Source: Flammeovirgaceae bacterium SG7u.111 (GTDB taxonomy: Bacteria; Bacteroidota; Bacteroidia; Cytophagales; Flammeovirgaceae). Taken from it: DNA of 64,000 nt. Where the stretch lies: NCBI GenBank assembly GCA_034044135.1, contig CP139021.1:5595635-5659634 (forward strand), given 5' to 3'. The position numbers were made by a program, and so were the translations under genes. The notes under the pieces were generated by a model that was given only the letters and a program-made list of their open reading frames with translations, was not told the origin of the DNA and did no database searches. This document shows, piece after piece, positions 17,047 to 27,588 of the stretch; the stretch's first letter is position 1, and every line of letters starts with the position of its first letter.

Positions 17047-20000
17047 TTACTGCATGAGTGCATACCTAAGTTGGAGACCAAAAGCCGTGGTAGAGCGCTT
17101 GAACGAACTAGAAATCCGTGGATCGTTGATGCTCCTTTCAAAATACATGGTTAGCTGCGTTTGCTTATTTACAGCATAAGAAATGGTTGGCTTGAATTGC
17201 ATATTGATATTACCTGCCGTCACGGTCGATACATCATCAATTTTCCGTTGCAATGTTCTCGTGTCTCTTACCGTCATCGCCATTCGCATGGTTATATCGT
17301 TTTCCAAGGTCTTAATCGCTCCTCTCACTTTAAAAGGCACTTTCATTCCCGCTTTTGTATAACCAATATCCACAGTGATATCGTTGCTTTTCAACTCGGT
17401 CACTTCGGCATTGGAAAGGTTTAACGCAACATCTCTTCGCTTCTTGAAATCCATTTTCACAGTTACGTTCCCCCTTGTCCTCATTTGAATACCTATCAAT
17501 GGAGAAAACAGTTCGGAAATCGTAACTTGGTTCATCACCAACACAGGTACCAATGTACCATCTTCATTGGCCTGAGGCAAGGAAACTTCCCAAGCTGGCA
17601 CGTTTAAGCCCAACCTATCGGGGTCATCATTGTAAAAGAGTGACGAGGTGTAGTTTCCGACTTGGTAAAGCGATGTGTACCCATGGGTTAGCGTCACGCT
17701 TCGGAATGTCTCTTTTAAAACCGGTATTTTTGAAAGTCCGGAATAAGTTACTTGCCAGTTCGGAATCGGGATGGTCGGGAAAGCATTAAGCTTTATCGAA
17801 TTCACATCGCTTCCAGCATATGCAGCCCTAAATGCAGGCACCAATACATCCTGAGAATTCAACTGATACTCACCTCCTGGATTTAGCGCATCCAACCTCG
17901 ACTTTATAACATCTCTATTTCGTACAAACTCGTCAAAAACAGGGTTGTTATTGTTTTCATCATCTGAGGCAAAGGCTGTAGAAAGAGAGAAAAACGACGT
18001 TCCGAAAGTTCCCGTCCGCACTGGCGTTTGAGACTGGAAGCGGTTTTCTTCTGGTAACCAGCGGTACACCTCCGAGTAGCCATCGGTAGAAGTACGTTCA
18101 GCTTTCAACTGAATTTTCAAGTCTCTCACAGGCTCCAAGTTTGTCTGGAAAGAAAGCTTGGTATTGTTGTTTTGCAAGAAAGGGTTGTTTTGAGAAAAAG
18201 TTTGCGCCAGCCAGCCATTTTCAGCAGCAGTGTACCGAACAGTCGGATCTTGCGAACCCAAAAGGAAAGCCACGCCAGGGCTTTCCCAGTTCTCATCAAA
18301 CCCAAAGTATTTAGGCGTGTTGGTAAAACCTGGCAAAACAGTACTGTTGGTAGACGTATAAGAAGCATTGATATTTTTGATCGACATGAGCAACCTAGCT
18401 ACTCCTTTCACCGCTTTCATCTCTTTTGGCTTAATATCTTCTGCTTTTCTGCGCTCTATTTCGGCATCAAGCTCTGCTATTTCAGCCTGCAAAGCATCGC
18501 GCTTTCTCTCCAACCTACTTGGTTTTACTATCGTATCTTCTGAAGTAATTCCCTCTACGGGCGGCTGTACTTCGGCTACTTCTTCTTGCGCTTCGGCAAC
18601 CTGCAACGAATCCCCGCTTTTAGCCAATTTTAAAGAATCTTTAGATGCTTGCTTTGCCAATTTTTCCAGCCTCTTTTGTTCTTTCAATTTCGCTTTCTCT
18701 TCTTTCTTCTTAATCTTCTCTTCAATTTTTGTAAGCTTTTCTTGGAGTGCATTTCGTTTGATGGTAAGCGGATCATCTGGAGCTCGTCCTCTTCTAGCAG
18801 GCTGATTTATCCGTTTGAGGGCAGGAATTGAATTATATATTTTGTTCAAATCAACCTGTCCGTTCACTTGGATAGAATTATTGTTCCGCACAGTATTCCC
18901 TAACGAATCAGCTAAACCGAGCGCCCCTGCCGTCCAGTCATAGCTAGCTGTATAGCGAGTATCGGCTTTCAGCCAATTGGTAAGTGGAAACTTATCTAAA
19001 GGAAGACGATAATTCACCCCAACTGCTTGGTTGAAACTTTTCATCCTACCAAAATTTTTGAGGTTATCAACTACCTCATTTCTTTTAATATCCGTATCCA
19101 AATCACCATCAGGTTCATCCACCAACGCATTTGCCTGAGCAGTATAGTTAACGCCTAAGTTTTGGCTCAGCGCCCAGTTGAGAGAATAACTTCGGTTGAA
19201 TAGAAATGACTTTTCAAAAGTAGGTAAAATGCCACTGGTAGTAAGGTCTGAATTCCGCAGCTGAGTTCTTCGGAAGTCCCTTACCAAATCTGCCCTTACC
19301 GCAATTGAAGAAGGCATGAGCTGTAAATTAAAATCCTTGATAAGCTGCAACCAAGGAGAACTAAGCGCTTCAGCATTTTGGAAAGGCTGAAAAGGCTTTG
19401 CCTGACTATTAAACCCATAAACACCTCCTATCCGCCATTGCTTAGTTTGCATGGACTCCGTATTGATATTCCGAGTGAAGGCATCCATATAACTCAGGGT
19501 TAAAGACAAATTTTCAATATCGTAGATACGGCTTTTGGAATCCTCCTTAAGCTTCCGTTTTCGCACATTAGTAAGGTTGATACTTTTCCTATAAGACATA
19601 TCTCGTACCTTGTTGAGATAAGAGTTTCGCTCCCCTAGATCATTGATGGTATTCAAAGAAACGTCTAGGGGCAAGTCTGGGTTGAGAGGATCATAAAACG
19701 GATCAATCTGGCTATGTTCGTAACTAACAAACAGCGGTAAGACTAAGCCTATTTTTCCAAACAGGAATTTATCGAGGTTGATATTTGCAGAAACATCGTA
19801 GTCCAACCCAGTGTATCGAGCCTTGTCTTGTACCTTATCTTGAATGCCCCCAAAGCCAACGGTATTGTATCTAAACGAACCACTGACCGTCATAAAATCT
19901 GCCAATTGGGTATTGAGACTGACATTTGTAGCCCAACCACTTTGCGTATTGAACTCTGTGACCCTCAATTCATTGAACCAAACCAGCACAGACTTAGGTA

Positions 20001-23000
20001 AGTTATCATCCGATTTAGGGTTCCGAATACCCATCATTACAGTCTGTACCGAACTGAGATCTGGGTTACCCACCACTGTAACCCTATATTTATCCCGCAC
20101 ATTCAGTACTTGCCCTGAGGGATAAGGGACCCGAGAGTCTGCACCTGCTCTATTTCGGTCAGCCTTTACAGTATATAATTCTTCCAAGGCCACATCTATC
20201 TCATTTTCCCTTGGCCACAACTCCTCCTGGCTTCCACTTGGGATAGGTGACATACTCAGCGGAACTTCTATCTCATAATAGTTTTGCTTGAAATCCGTAC
20301 CTATCCTAATGAAAGCAGTAACCTCCCCATCTTTTGTTTCTTGATCCTCGGCATGGACTTCCATTTTGAGCCGTTTGTACTGCACCAAATCGAGGGCGTA
20401 ATTTTTAAATACGGCTCGGGAATCTTGATCTTGTAAGTTCTCCACAGAAAGCTGGATAGATTGCTCGTTGAGTTGGCGCGTTACAGTAGAAGTAATATCA
20501 AAATCTCGGTTGAAACCAGGTGGTAAATCATAGGCATTTTTAGTCGGTTCATTTACCTGCCCGTTTTCCTCAATATTCACTGTAGTCACCTTAAAACCGG
20601 CATCATACGGCTCTATGGGCAGATTCAACCCCGGGTCTACCAAACTTTCGGTAAATGGACGCCATTGCGCCCCGACCAACTTAAACTGCACCATTCTCAA
20701 TACCACTGGCTGATCCCAGCCCGTAAGGAACATTCGCATAAATTTGATGGACTTGAATCCATCAATTCCATTTATATTTTCTGCCTTAGTATCCCTTATC
20801 GGAATCCTAAACTGATACCAATTCACTTGCTCACCATTCTCTTCATTTTCCCCTACTACCTTATCTACCACATATGGATGATCTAAGCCTAAACTATTTG
20901 GGTCGAGTTCAACCTTGTATTGATAATACTGCTCTACATCTTGTACCGTATTGTCTTTATTCAAATCCTCATTATCAGGCAATTGGCTAGATGATGCGGT
21001 ATATAACCCCCCAGAGCTTTCGGGCGAGTTCCCATCTGAACCATTAAAGTCCTTATACCTTTCCAATACCTTCCCATCATTTTGGTCGTGTACATCATCG
21101 AAATAATAGAGAAAATCATCACTTGAAGGGTCAGTTAAAATCTGTTCCCTAACAGCAGGGTCTAGGTTTGCCGGCAAACGGTTGATAAAACTTTCTCGGT
21201 AAAACTCTTCCTCCTCAGTACTATTCAAACCATCGAAACCCACGTCTTGAAGTGCTCTTGCATTTGCACCTACACTAAAAGCATTGGTAAGATACTGTTT
21301 ATCTGGCACTTTACCCCATATAGTTTCTGTTACGGTTTCTCCTTCTTGCACAGGTAGACCATTCTCGAAGAAGTGCCGCTCATCAGGCACTACATCTTCA
21401 GAAATACTTCCCAAATTGAAATAAAGTTCTCCACCAGTATTGGCAGTCGCACCAGTAACTTGCCGTCCGTTTTTTCCTTCTATAAAAGGATCCATTAACC
21501 AAAATTCGATGTACTGGATATTGATGTTATCAAAATCCACATCTCCGGAAATGGCCCTTGTTACTGCCGCAAAATTATCTTCCGGATTCTTCAACGTCCC
21601 ATCAGGGTCAACATCAGGATTGTAGTTATAAGCCCCCCTCTCTTCTGGATAATATGCCAGGTCAAAAGAAATCTCATTAGGGTTTACCTGAGCTGCTTGG
21701 ATATTTGGAAAAACCTCGTCAAAGGGAATAGCACGTACATAGTTATTTTGCATATCCTCCTCTGTAATATTGGAGGGTCTGCTGCGTATACCTGAACTAT
21801 AATAGAAGGAATTATCTATATTGTACCAAGCTAGTTTTGCTCTTTTATAGTTATAATTTAGCCCGTCTAGGGCAGTAACATCTTTGTCTAGCACTAACTG
21901 AGGTGTTGAACCTATTACCCATGTAGTCGGTTGTCGAGTAAGGTCATAAGGTACTTCGGCCTGTTCAAAATCATCTATATAGGATGTACCAGCATCCCCT
22001 ACCAAAAGTTTAGGTACGCCAGGAATTATTTGCGCAAATTCTGCTCTTAGTGCAACGTTGGATGGTTCTTTGGTGCTAATGAACGGTATTTTATCCACCA
22101 AGCGGGTAAGAAGACGAGATTCGGAGCGGTACTCACCTGCCACACCCCATAGGGTATTCCGAGTCGGTTCATTGCCCACACTCACTCTCGAAATCACTGG
22201 GCGCTCACTAAAGTGAAGTAATGTGCCCGAGAACTTAATATCTTTTGTCAAATGGTATTCTGCATCGAATCCGACCAAGCTTCGTTGTTGTAAATTAAAC
22301 AAGTCAGCTTGTTCGTATTGTATTTTAATTTCCTTCCCTGAACTCAATACGCCCTCATTTATAATTCTTACCCTACCAAACGAGTAATCCACGGTATAAT
22401 CAATCCCTTCGGTCAGCATCGTGTTGCCTGCCCGAACTACTACCGAATTTTCAGCAATATTTATCCCCGGAAGTATAATTTCATTTCCACCACCCGACTG
22501 GTAACTACCCGACATAAAAAATTTATTCTTTGTAGTATTCAGGGCTGCATCGGCTTGGGTCCCGCTATACAAATCATCAAACACATACTTATTGATTAAC
22601 GGAAGCTCGTCTGCTGGGTCAAATTGTTTTTCTAGGTGTGAACCAAAAGGTTCTAATACGGGGAACATGATTCTACCCGTCTGGGCATCAATCGTAACCC
22701 CCTCCACAAAGTCAAAATTACCATCGGGCTGGGGATCATTGTTGGGGTTTAATCTATCAAGCTCCATGATCTGTACCAAAGGCACATCTTTGGTATTTTT
22801 ACCCTCGTGCAAGCTAGGATTGTCTATTCCCGTAAGGTCATCTCGATAAATGATTCTCATCTGGAAGTTTTCCCTAGAAAGCTGGTTGGCTTGCAGCGAG
22901 TATATGTTTTTCATCATCAAATCCCAAGTCGGCAAATCAGTTCGAATAGTAGAAGGGCTCAATAATTTCAAAAAGATCACATCACTATCCTGTAAATTTT

Positions 23001-24507
23001 GATAATCTTCCGTAAGCTCACCTACTTTATATACCTCACCGTTGTACGTGTATTCAAATGCGGCAACCAAGATTTCATCATTACGAAGCGGAGTGACCAA
23101 CGATACAAAACCTAACTGAGGATGGAATGTATATTCCCGTTCTTCCAATTTCCTCGAACCTCTCAACAGCTCAAAATCCGTTCCCTTCGTCAAGCCAATC
23201 CCTTCAGATTGCGAGCTCAAATTATCCACATTTCTATCAAATCCGCCCAAGCTCTCAAACAAGCTATTCGCCTTATTACTCGCCTCGTTCCTTCCAGAAA
23301 TAGGTGTCCCAGTAATATTATTATTGTAGGGGTCACCTTCACCCAAATCCATGTAGCCCGCAATGTTTCGGAGCGTTTGGGTATTATTGTTTCGGTTGGT
23401 TACATAAAGTTCCACCCTTGTAACTACTATCCCCGAGGTAATAGCGGGAATAGCTTTGAGCCCGTCTTCAAATTGGTCTCGAAAAAAGTGGGCTAGGAAG
23501 AAGTGTCGGTTGCCATCGTAAGTATCCGAACGGAGTTCAAACTCCCTTGCCTGTGCCCCATTTTTGATGGTGAGCGTTTGGGTAGAACCCCGCTGACTTG
23601 AAAAAACCGTGCTCAACCAAAGCTTGCCAAAACGCATTTTGGTAGTAACCCCAAAGAGATTTTGCGCACCTGTTATCAAGCTGTTAGACACTGGAAAGCT
23701 CACATTTCCCAACTGTACTTCTTGAATGATATCTTCTTCAAAAGCCGTGTAGCCTATGTTGTATTTTTGTTCGAACTGGAAGGTGTTTTTCGTATCGAAA
23801 TTCGCACTCACTTCTAGCTTTTCCCCGATCTTTCCCGAAAGAGCCATCTGGATTTGCTGATCGAAGTTGAAACCTCCGTTCCGCTGCTGCCTAATGGGCA
23901 AAGCCGGATTTTCTATTCGCTGCCAAAGCCCTCCAAAATCTAGCAATACCGAACCGTTGGGCTGCACTGTCACCTTATCGCCACCAAAAAGTCGGTTGGC
24001 AAAACGCCCCAATTTAATCTCGGGGATGAGCGAGTTTGCCCCCCCACCCTGTTCGTCTTGCGAAAGCGAGATCTGGTTCCAATAGTCTTTGGTCATCTGA
24101 TTATTCCTCATCTGGCGATAAGCATCGAAAGGAATCCGCGATTCTGTACGGTAGTCTAAATCACCAAACTTCTCAGAAATGTTATAATAGTTCTGGTTAC
24201 TATCAAGCGAAATACCAAGATCTATCCCGCTGGGGTTGCCCAAAAACAGTGGCGAAGGCGTGAGGTAATTTGAAAAAGGATCACCATACCTGTCCCTAAA
24301 ATAGGGAGGCAAGTCGCTAGGTTTCACTGTAGAAGTATCCTTCCGAGTTGTATCTTGTTGGAAGGAAAATGCAGCATAATATTCCAGCGAAGAATAGGCA
24401 GAAGCCGATGCTTTTACACAGGATGCCGTTACAATGATAGCCGGTAAGAGAAGTAAAGTTACTTTCTTGAAAAAAAGCAATTTTTTTTCAAAGCTTTTGG
24501 TGATCAT
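17047..24507 (-). CDS. sprA: SprA/Sov: outer-membrane translocon of the type IX secretion system
   Basis: Giant outer-membrane protein, 2486 residues from the ATG at 24507 (a GTG six codons earlier is also possible). A signal peptide with hydrophobic core VTLLLLPAIIVTAS is followed by repeated SprA-type beta-rich segments to the C-terminus, which ends in alternating strands (TTAFGLQLRYALMQ). In this family the protein forms the very large barrel that secretes proteins bearing type IX sorting domains, including gliding adhesins. Length is close to the roughly 2400 residues known from Flavobacterium. Oddity: a Lys/Glu-rich coiled coil occupies about residues 1905-2030, between barrel segments. 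Lies 187 bases after ruvA and about 125 before ruvC. Confidence 0.95.
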   Translation of the reverse strand: MITKSFEKKLLFFKKVTLLLLPAIIVTASCVKASASAYSSLEYYAAFSFQQDTTRKDTSTVKPSDLPPYFRDRYGDPFSNYLTPSPLFLGNPSGIDLGISLDSNQNYYNISEKFGDLDYRTESRIPFDAYRQMRNNQMTKDYWNQISLSQDEQGGGANSLIPEIKLGRFANRLFGGDKVTVQPNGSVLLDFGGLWQRIENPALPIRQQRNGGFNFDQQIQMALSGKIGEKLEVSANFDTKNTFQFEQKYNIGYTAFEEDIIQEVQLGNVSFPVSNSLITGAQNLFGVTTKMRFGKLWLSTVFSSQRGSTQTLTIKNGAQAREFELRSDTYDGNRHFFLAHFFRDQFEDGLKAIPAITSGIVVTRVELYVTNRNNNTQTLRNIAGYMDLGEGDPYNNNITGTPISGRNEASNKANSLFESLGGFDRNVDNLSSQSEGIGLTKGTDFELLRGSRKLEEREYTFHPQLGFVSLVTPLRNDEILVAAFEYTYNGEVYKVGELTEDYQNLQDSDVIFLKLLSPSTIRTDLPTWDLMMKNIYSLQANQLSRENFQMRIIYRDDLTGIDNPSLHEGKNTKDVPLVQIMELDRLNPNNDPQPDGNFDFVEGVTIDAQTGRIMFPVLEPFGSHLEKQFDPADELPLINKYVFDDLYSGTQADAALNTTKNKFFMSGSYQSGGGNEIILPGINIAENSVVVRAGNTMLTEGIDYTVDYSFGRVRIINEGVLSSGKEIKIQYEQADLFNLQQRSLVGFDAEYHLTKDIKFSGTLLHFSERPVISRVSVGNEPTRNTLWGVAGEYRSESRLLTRLVDKIPFISTKEPSNVALRAEFAQIIPGVPKLLVGDAGTSYIDDFEQAEVPYDLTRQPTTWVIGSTPQLVLDKDVTALDGLNYNYKRAKLAWYNIDNSFYYSSGIRSRPSNITEEDMQNNYVRAIPFDEVFPNIQAAQVNPNEISFDLAYYPEERGAYNYNPDVDPDGTLKNPEDNFAAVTRAISGDVDFDNINIQYIEFWLMDPFIEGKNGRQVTGATANTGGELYFNLGSISEDVVPDERHFFENGLPVQEGETVTETIWGKVPDKQYLTNAFSVGANARALQDVGFDGLNSTEEEEFYRESFINRLPANLDPAVREQILTDPSSDDFLYYFDDVHDQNDGKVLERYKDFNGSDGNSPESSGGLYTASSSQLPDNEDLNKDNTVQDVEQYYQYKVELDPNSLGLDHPYVVDKVVGENEENGEQVNWYQFRIPIRDTKAENINGIDGFKSIKFMRMFLTGWDQPVVLRMVQFKLVGAQWRPFTESLVDPGLNLPIEPYDAGFKVTTVNIEENGQVNEPTKNAYDLPPGFNRDFDITSTVTRQLNEQSIQLSVENLQDQDSRAVFKNYALDLVQYKRLKMEVHAEDQETKDGEVTAFIRIGTDFKQNYYEIEVPLSMSPIPSGSQEELWPRENEIDVALEELYTVKADRNRAGADSRVPYPSGQVLNVRDKYRVTVVGNPDLSSVQTVMMGIRNPKSDDNLPKSVLVWFNELRVTEFNTQSGWATNVSLNTQLADFMTVSGSFRYNTVGFGGIQDKVQDKARYTGLDYDVSANINLDKFLFGKIGLVLPLFVSYEHSQIDPFYDPLNPDLPLDVSLNTINDLGERNSYLNKVRDMSYRKSINLTNVRKRKLKEDSKSRIYDIENLSLTLSYMDAFTRNINTESMQTKQWRIGGVYGFNSQAKPFQPFQNAEALSSPWLQLIKDFNLQLMPSSIAVRADLVRDFRRTQLRNSDLTTSGILPTFEKSFLFNRSYSLNWALSQNLGVNYTAQANALVDEPDGDLDTDIKRNEVVDNLKNFGRMKSFNQAVGVNYRLPLDKFPLTNWLKADTRYTASYDWTAGALGLADSLGNTVRNNNSIQVNGQVDLNKIYNSIPALKRINQPARRGRAPDDPLTIKRNALQEKLTKIEEKIKKKEEKAKLKEQKRLEKLAKQASKDSLKLAKSGDSLQVAEAQEEVAEVQPPVEGITSEDTIVKPSRLERKRDALQAEIAELDAEIERRKAEDIKPKEMKAVKGVARLLMSIKNINASYTSTNSTVLPGFTNTPKYFGFDENWESPGVAFLLGSQDPTVRYTAAENGWLAQTFSQNNPFLQNNNTKLSFQTNLEPVRDLKIQLKAERTSTDGYSEVYRWLPEENRFQSQTPVRTGTFGTSFFSLSTAFASDDENNNNPVFDEFVRNRDVIKSRLDALNPGGEYQLNSQDVLVPAFRAAYAGSDVNSIKLNAFPTIPIPNWQVTYSGLSKIPVLKETFRSVTLTHGYTSLYQVGNYTSSLFYNDDPDRLGLNVPAWEVSLPQANEDGTLVPVLVMNQVTISELFSPLIGIQMRTRGNVTVKMDFKKRRDVALNLSNAEVTELKSNDITVDIGYTKAGMKVPFKVRGAIKTLENDITMRMAMTVRDTRTLQRKIDDVSTVTAGNINMQFKPTISYAVNKQTQLTMYFERSINDPRISSSFKRSTTAFGLQLRYALMQ

Positions 24508-24693
24508 AAACCAATGTCTTTCCACTTAAAACTCATACTTCACAAATTTTCCGAGTGATGGAAAAATTCATTAAAAAGAGCTAAACCCTTATCTTGAAAG
24601 TAGTTTGCTCTACTAGTACAAGTTTGTCAATTTGTTAATTACAATCTAAAAAAACTCAATGAGAATTCTATAAGTAGTTTTTCACCATTGGCA

Positions 24694-25296
24694 CTAAAGT
24701 GTTTTAAGGGAATGTTTGATTAAGTCTTCAAGTTTAATATCTGAACCGTATTTTTTCAGTACAGAATTGATATTTTTTTCTGCAGCCGTTTTCGGGATAC
24801 CCAAGGTTACCAGTGCTGCCAAAGCTTCCGTTTTAAGATGTTGCGATCCTCCAGTACCTGTTTCCGAAGCACTTACCGCTGCCATCGAAGCCTCGTCGAG
24901 TTGTATTTTGTCCTTCAACTCTAGTATGAGGCGCTGGGCTGTTTTTGCCCCAATCCCCTTCACCGACTGAATTACTCGAGAGTTTCCGCCCACTATCGCT
25001 TCTTTTATTTCCACAGTGCTGAGCGAGGAAAAAATCATAAGCCCAGTAGAAGGACCTATTCCCGAAACACCTATCAGGCGCATGAACAAGAGCTTGTCTT
25101 CTTCGGTCAAAAAGCCATAAAGTGCCTGAATATCCTCTTTTACATGAAAATAGGTAAACAATTTGCAACTCTCCACAGATTTTATCTCTGAGTAGGTATT
25201 GAGCGAGATTTTTATCTCATAGCCCAAGCCACCTACGTCCAACACCACAAAGGTCGGGTCTATTACCGCTATCTTTCCGCTAATATAATAATACAT
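24694..25296 (-). CDS. ruvA: Holliday junction DNA helicase subunit RuvA
   Basis: 200 residues from the ATG at 25296, where the RuvA fold starts (YYYISGKIAVIDPTFVVLDV); longer in-frame starts upstream only add non-homologous sequence. Domain I is the OB fold (1-65), domain II holds two helix-hairpin-helix motifs (LIGVSGIGPSTGLMI and VKGIGAKTAQRLILELKDK), and domain III at the C-terminus (about 150-200) binds RuvB. It recognises the four-way junction and loads RuvB. sprA follows in the same direction after 187 bases. Confidence 0.95.
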   Translation of the reverse strand: MYYYISGKIAVIDPTFVVLDVGGLGYEIKISLNTYSEIKSVESCKLFTYFHVKEDIQALYGFLTEEDKLLFMRLIGVSGIGPSTGLMIFSSLSTVEIKEAIVGGNSRVIQSVKGIGAKTAQRLILELKDKIQLDEASMAAVSASETGTGGSQHLKTEALAALVTLGIPKTAAEKNINSVLKKYGSDIKLEDLIKHSLKTL

Positions 25297-25753
25297 ATAT
25301 GAGTGTTTGCCATGTAGATCTGCCAAATGATAGCTTTTAGTCCCAAAACAGGACAAGCCATTCTTCAGCATTGCCAAAGCTATAAATTTTTAACCCTTAT
25401 TTTTTAAAAAACGACTCGAATTTCATCCAACTTAGGCTTTCAGACTATATTAACTCCAAATCTGACATCCAATTTTCTATTCGTACAGGATAATATATCC
25501 TCCTACCTAAATGAATTACACACAGTAGAGACACATCAAGTCACAAATTGGAAAACAGATTATTTAAATAGATGGAAAAAAACCGCTTAATAAGCTAAGT
25601 TCAAAAGTAATTTTGGTAACGATACCATTTATTTTTGTTACCGTTAACATTTTTTCTTGTTTTCCGTTGAAAAATAGAAGAACTATCCATAAACTTGTAT
25701 TTATTACTTCACCAGAACAAAAATATATTTTATCATAAAACACACCATTTAAT
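25297..25753. other. Divergent regulatory region between ruvA and the fucose-type operon
   Basis: About 457 AT-rich bases with no credible gene. It carries two tandem palindromes at 25614-25649 that resemble transcription factor sites; I found no exact TAnnTTTG box here. Confidence 0.5.
25614..25649. promoter_or_regulatory. Two tandem CG-centred palindromes, probable operators of the deoxysugar operon
   Basis: Site 1, TGGTAACGATACCA (25614-25627), and site 2, TGTTACCGTTAACA (25636-25649), both have perfect 5-bp half sites around a 4-bp core with CG at the centre. Their centres are 22 bp apart, two helical turns. CG-centred 14-mers of this kind are typical of LacI-type sugar regulators (family knowledge). 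They end 104 bases before the FucI start. No regulator gene is adjacent. Confidence 0.55.
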
Positions 25754-27544
25754 ATGAAAACAGAGAAGAGTAGGTTGAGAGGGCGATTGCCAAAAATAGG
25801 TATTAGACCAACCATAGACGGCAGACTAGGCGGTGTGCGCGAATCGCTGGAACAGCAAACGATGGACATGGCAAACATGGTTGCAGAGTTTTTGACTTCT
25901 AGCCTGCGTCATGCAGATGGAAGCGCAGTAGAATGCGTGATAGCCGACTCAACCATCGGTAGAGTTCCCGAATCGGTGGATTGCGAAGAGAAATTTGAAC
26001 GCGAGGGCGTTGGACTTTCCATCACGGTGACTCCTTGTTGGTGCTACGGAACAGAAACTATTGATATGCACCCTACTCGTCCCAAAGCCATTTGGGGTTT
26101 TAATGGAACGGAACGACCTGGGGCGGTTTATCTCGCCGCAGCACTTGCCGGGCATGCCCAAAAGGGCATCCCAGCTTTCAGCATTTACAGCCACGATGTC
26201 CAAGACTCTGACGACAAATCTATCCCGTCCGACGTGCAAGAAAAACTACTTCAATTTTCCAAAGCAGGCTTGGCAGTTGCCACAATGAAAAACAGCTCCT
26301 ACCTTGCCATTGGTGCAGTTTCTATGGGCATTGCCGGCTCGGTAGTTAAAGACGATTTCTTCCAAGATTACTTGGGCATGCGCAACGAGTACGTGGACAT
26401 GTCGGAAGTGAGCAGGAGGATAAAAGAAGAAATTTATGACAAAGAGGAATTTGCCAAAGCTCTTGCTTGGGTAAAAGAAAATTGCGAAGAAGGAAAAGAC
26501 TATAACCCAGCTGAGCAGCAACGAGACCAAGCCACCAAAGACGAAGAATGGGAAACAGTGGTGAAAATGACCTTGATATGCCGCGACCTGATGGTTGGCA
26601 ACCCTAAGTTGAAAGAACTTGGCTTTGGTGAAGAAGCCCTTGGGCACAACGCTGCCGTGGCTGGTTTCCAAGGTCAGCGCCAATGGACGGACTACATGCC
26701 GAACGGGGATTTTATGGAAGCAATCCTTAATTCTTCGTTCGACTGGAACGGAATCCGCCAGCCGTTTATGATGGCTACGGAAAATGATTCGCTCAACGGT
26801 GTAGTGATGCTTTTTGGTCACCTCCTCACAGGACAAGCACAAGTTTTCTCCGATGTAAGAACCTACTGGAGTCCTGAGTCTGTGGAAAGGGTAACAGGCA
26901 AAAAGCTGACGGGAATAGCTGAAAATGGTATTATCCATTTGATAAATTCTGGTTCTTCGGCACTCGACGGCTCGGCAGAGCAAGAAAAAGACGGCAAGCC
27001 TGCGATGAAACCTCATTGGGAAATCACAGAAGCGGAAGCGCAAAAATGTTTGGACGCTACCAAATGGCCACCTGCCATGTACGAATATTTCCGAGGTGGT
27101 GGATTTTCCTCGCAGTTCCGCACCCGGGGTCAGGGAATGCCTGTGACCATGAGCCGTGTGAATTTGGTGAAAGGCGTTGGACCAGTGATGCAAATAGCCG
27201 AAGGCTGGACTACAGAACTTCCCGAAGATATGCACAAAACTCTTGACGAAAGAACCAACCCTACTTGGCCAACTACTTGGTTTGTGCCAAGGCTGACAGG
27301 CAACGGATCTTTCAAAGATGTATATTCGGTGATGGCCGCTTGGGGGGCAAACCACGGCGCTTTTAGCTACGGACACTTTGGCTCGGAAATCATTTCGCTT
27401 TGCTCCATGCTCCGCATCCCGGTTTGCATGCACAATGTAGAAGAGGACAAAATCTTCAGGCCCAAAGACTGGACTGCCTTTGGGATGGACCCAGAAGGCA
27501 GCGATTACCGAGCTTGCCAAAATTATGGTCCGCTATATAGATAA
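25754..27544 (+). CDS. fucI: L-fucose isomerase FucI
   Basis: Cytoplasmic aldose-ketose isomerase (L-fucose to L-fuculose; D-arabinose is a known side substrate of the family). 596 residues, the usual length. Recognisable stretches include [20 protein letters not shown] at the start, [37 protein letters not shown], the metal-site region [16 protein letters not shown], and [13 protein letters not shown] near the C-terminus. First gene of a rightward operon with class II aldolase, FGGY kinase and an aldolase/dehydrogenase fusion. Two operator-like palindromes lie upstream. No transporter is encoded next to it. Confidence 0.95.
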   Translation: MKTEKSRLRGRLPKIGIRPTIDGRLGGVRESLEQQTMDMANMVAEFLTSSLRHADGSAVECVIADSTIGRVPESVDCEEKFEREGVGLSITVTPCWCYGTETIDMHPTRPKAIWGFNGTERPGAVYLAAALAGHAQKGIPAFSIYSHDVQDSDDKSIPSDVQEKLLQFSKAGLAVATMKNSSYLAIGAVSMGIAGSVVKDDFFQDYLGMRNEYVDMSEVSRRIKEEIYDKEEFAKALAWVKENCEEGKDYNPAEQQRDQATKDEEWETVVKMTLICRDLMVGNPKLKELGFGEEALGHNAAVAGFQGQRQWTDYMPNGDFMEAILNSSFDWNGIRQPFMMATENDSLNGVVMLFGHLLTGQAQVFSDVRTYWSPESVERVTGKKLTGIAENGIIHLINSGSSALDGSAEQEKDGKPAMKPHWEITEAEAQKCLDATKWPPAMYEYFRGGGFSSQFRTRGQGMPVTMSRVNLVKGVGPVMQIAEGWTTELPEDMHKTLDERTNPTWPTTWFVPRLTGNGSFKDVYSVMAAWGANHGAFSYGHFGSEIISLCSMLRIPVCMHNVEEDKIFRPKDWTAFGMDPEGSDYRACQNYGPLYR

Positions 27545-27558
27545 ATTGCAAAAAAAAA

Positions 27559-27588
27559 TGTAGAGGTGCGATTAATCGTGTCTCTACA
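27559..27588. repeat. Loop-free 30-bp palindrome downstream of fucI
   Basis: TGTAGAGGTGCGATTAATCG followed by TGTCTCTACA pairs over all 15 positions if three G-T pairs are allowed (66/81, 67/80, 68/79). The form GTAGAGACACGATTAATCG is one I recall as a dispersed palindrome in other bacteria, notably cyanobacteria. It has no T-run, so it is more likely a repetitive element or mRNA 3'-end stabiliser than a terminator. Confidence 0.55.

Noticed and set aside
26246-27520. 424-codon open frame on the minus strand
   Set aside because: Antisense shadow of fucI in GC-richer codons; composition (His, Arg, Cys, Phe rich) is not protein-like.
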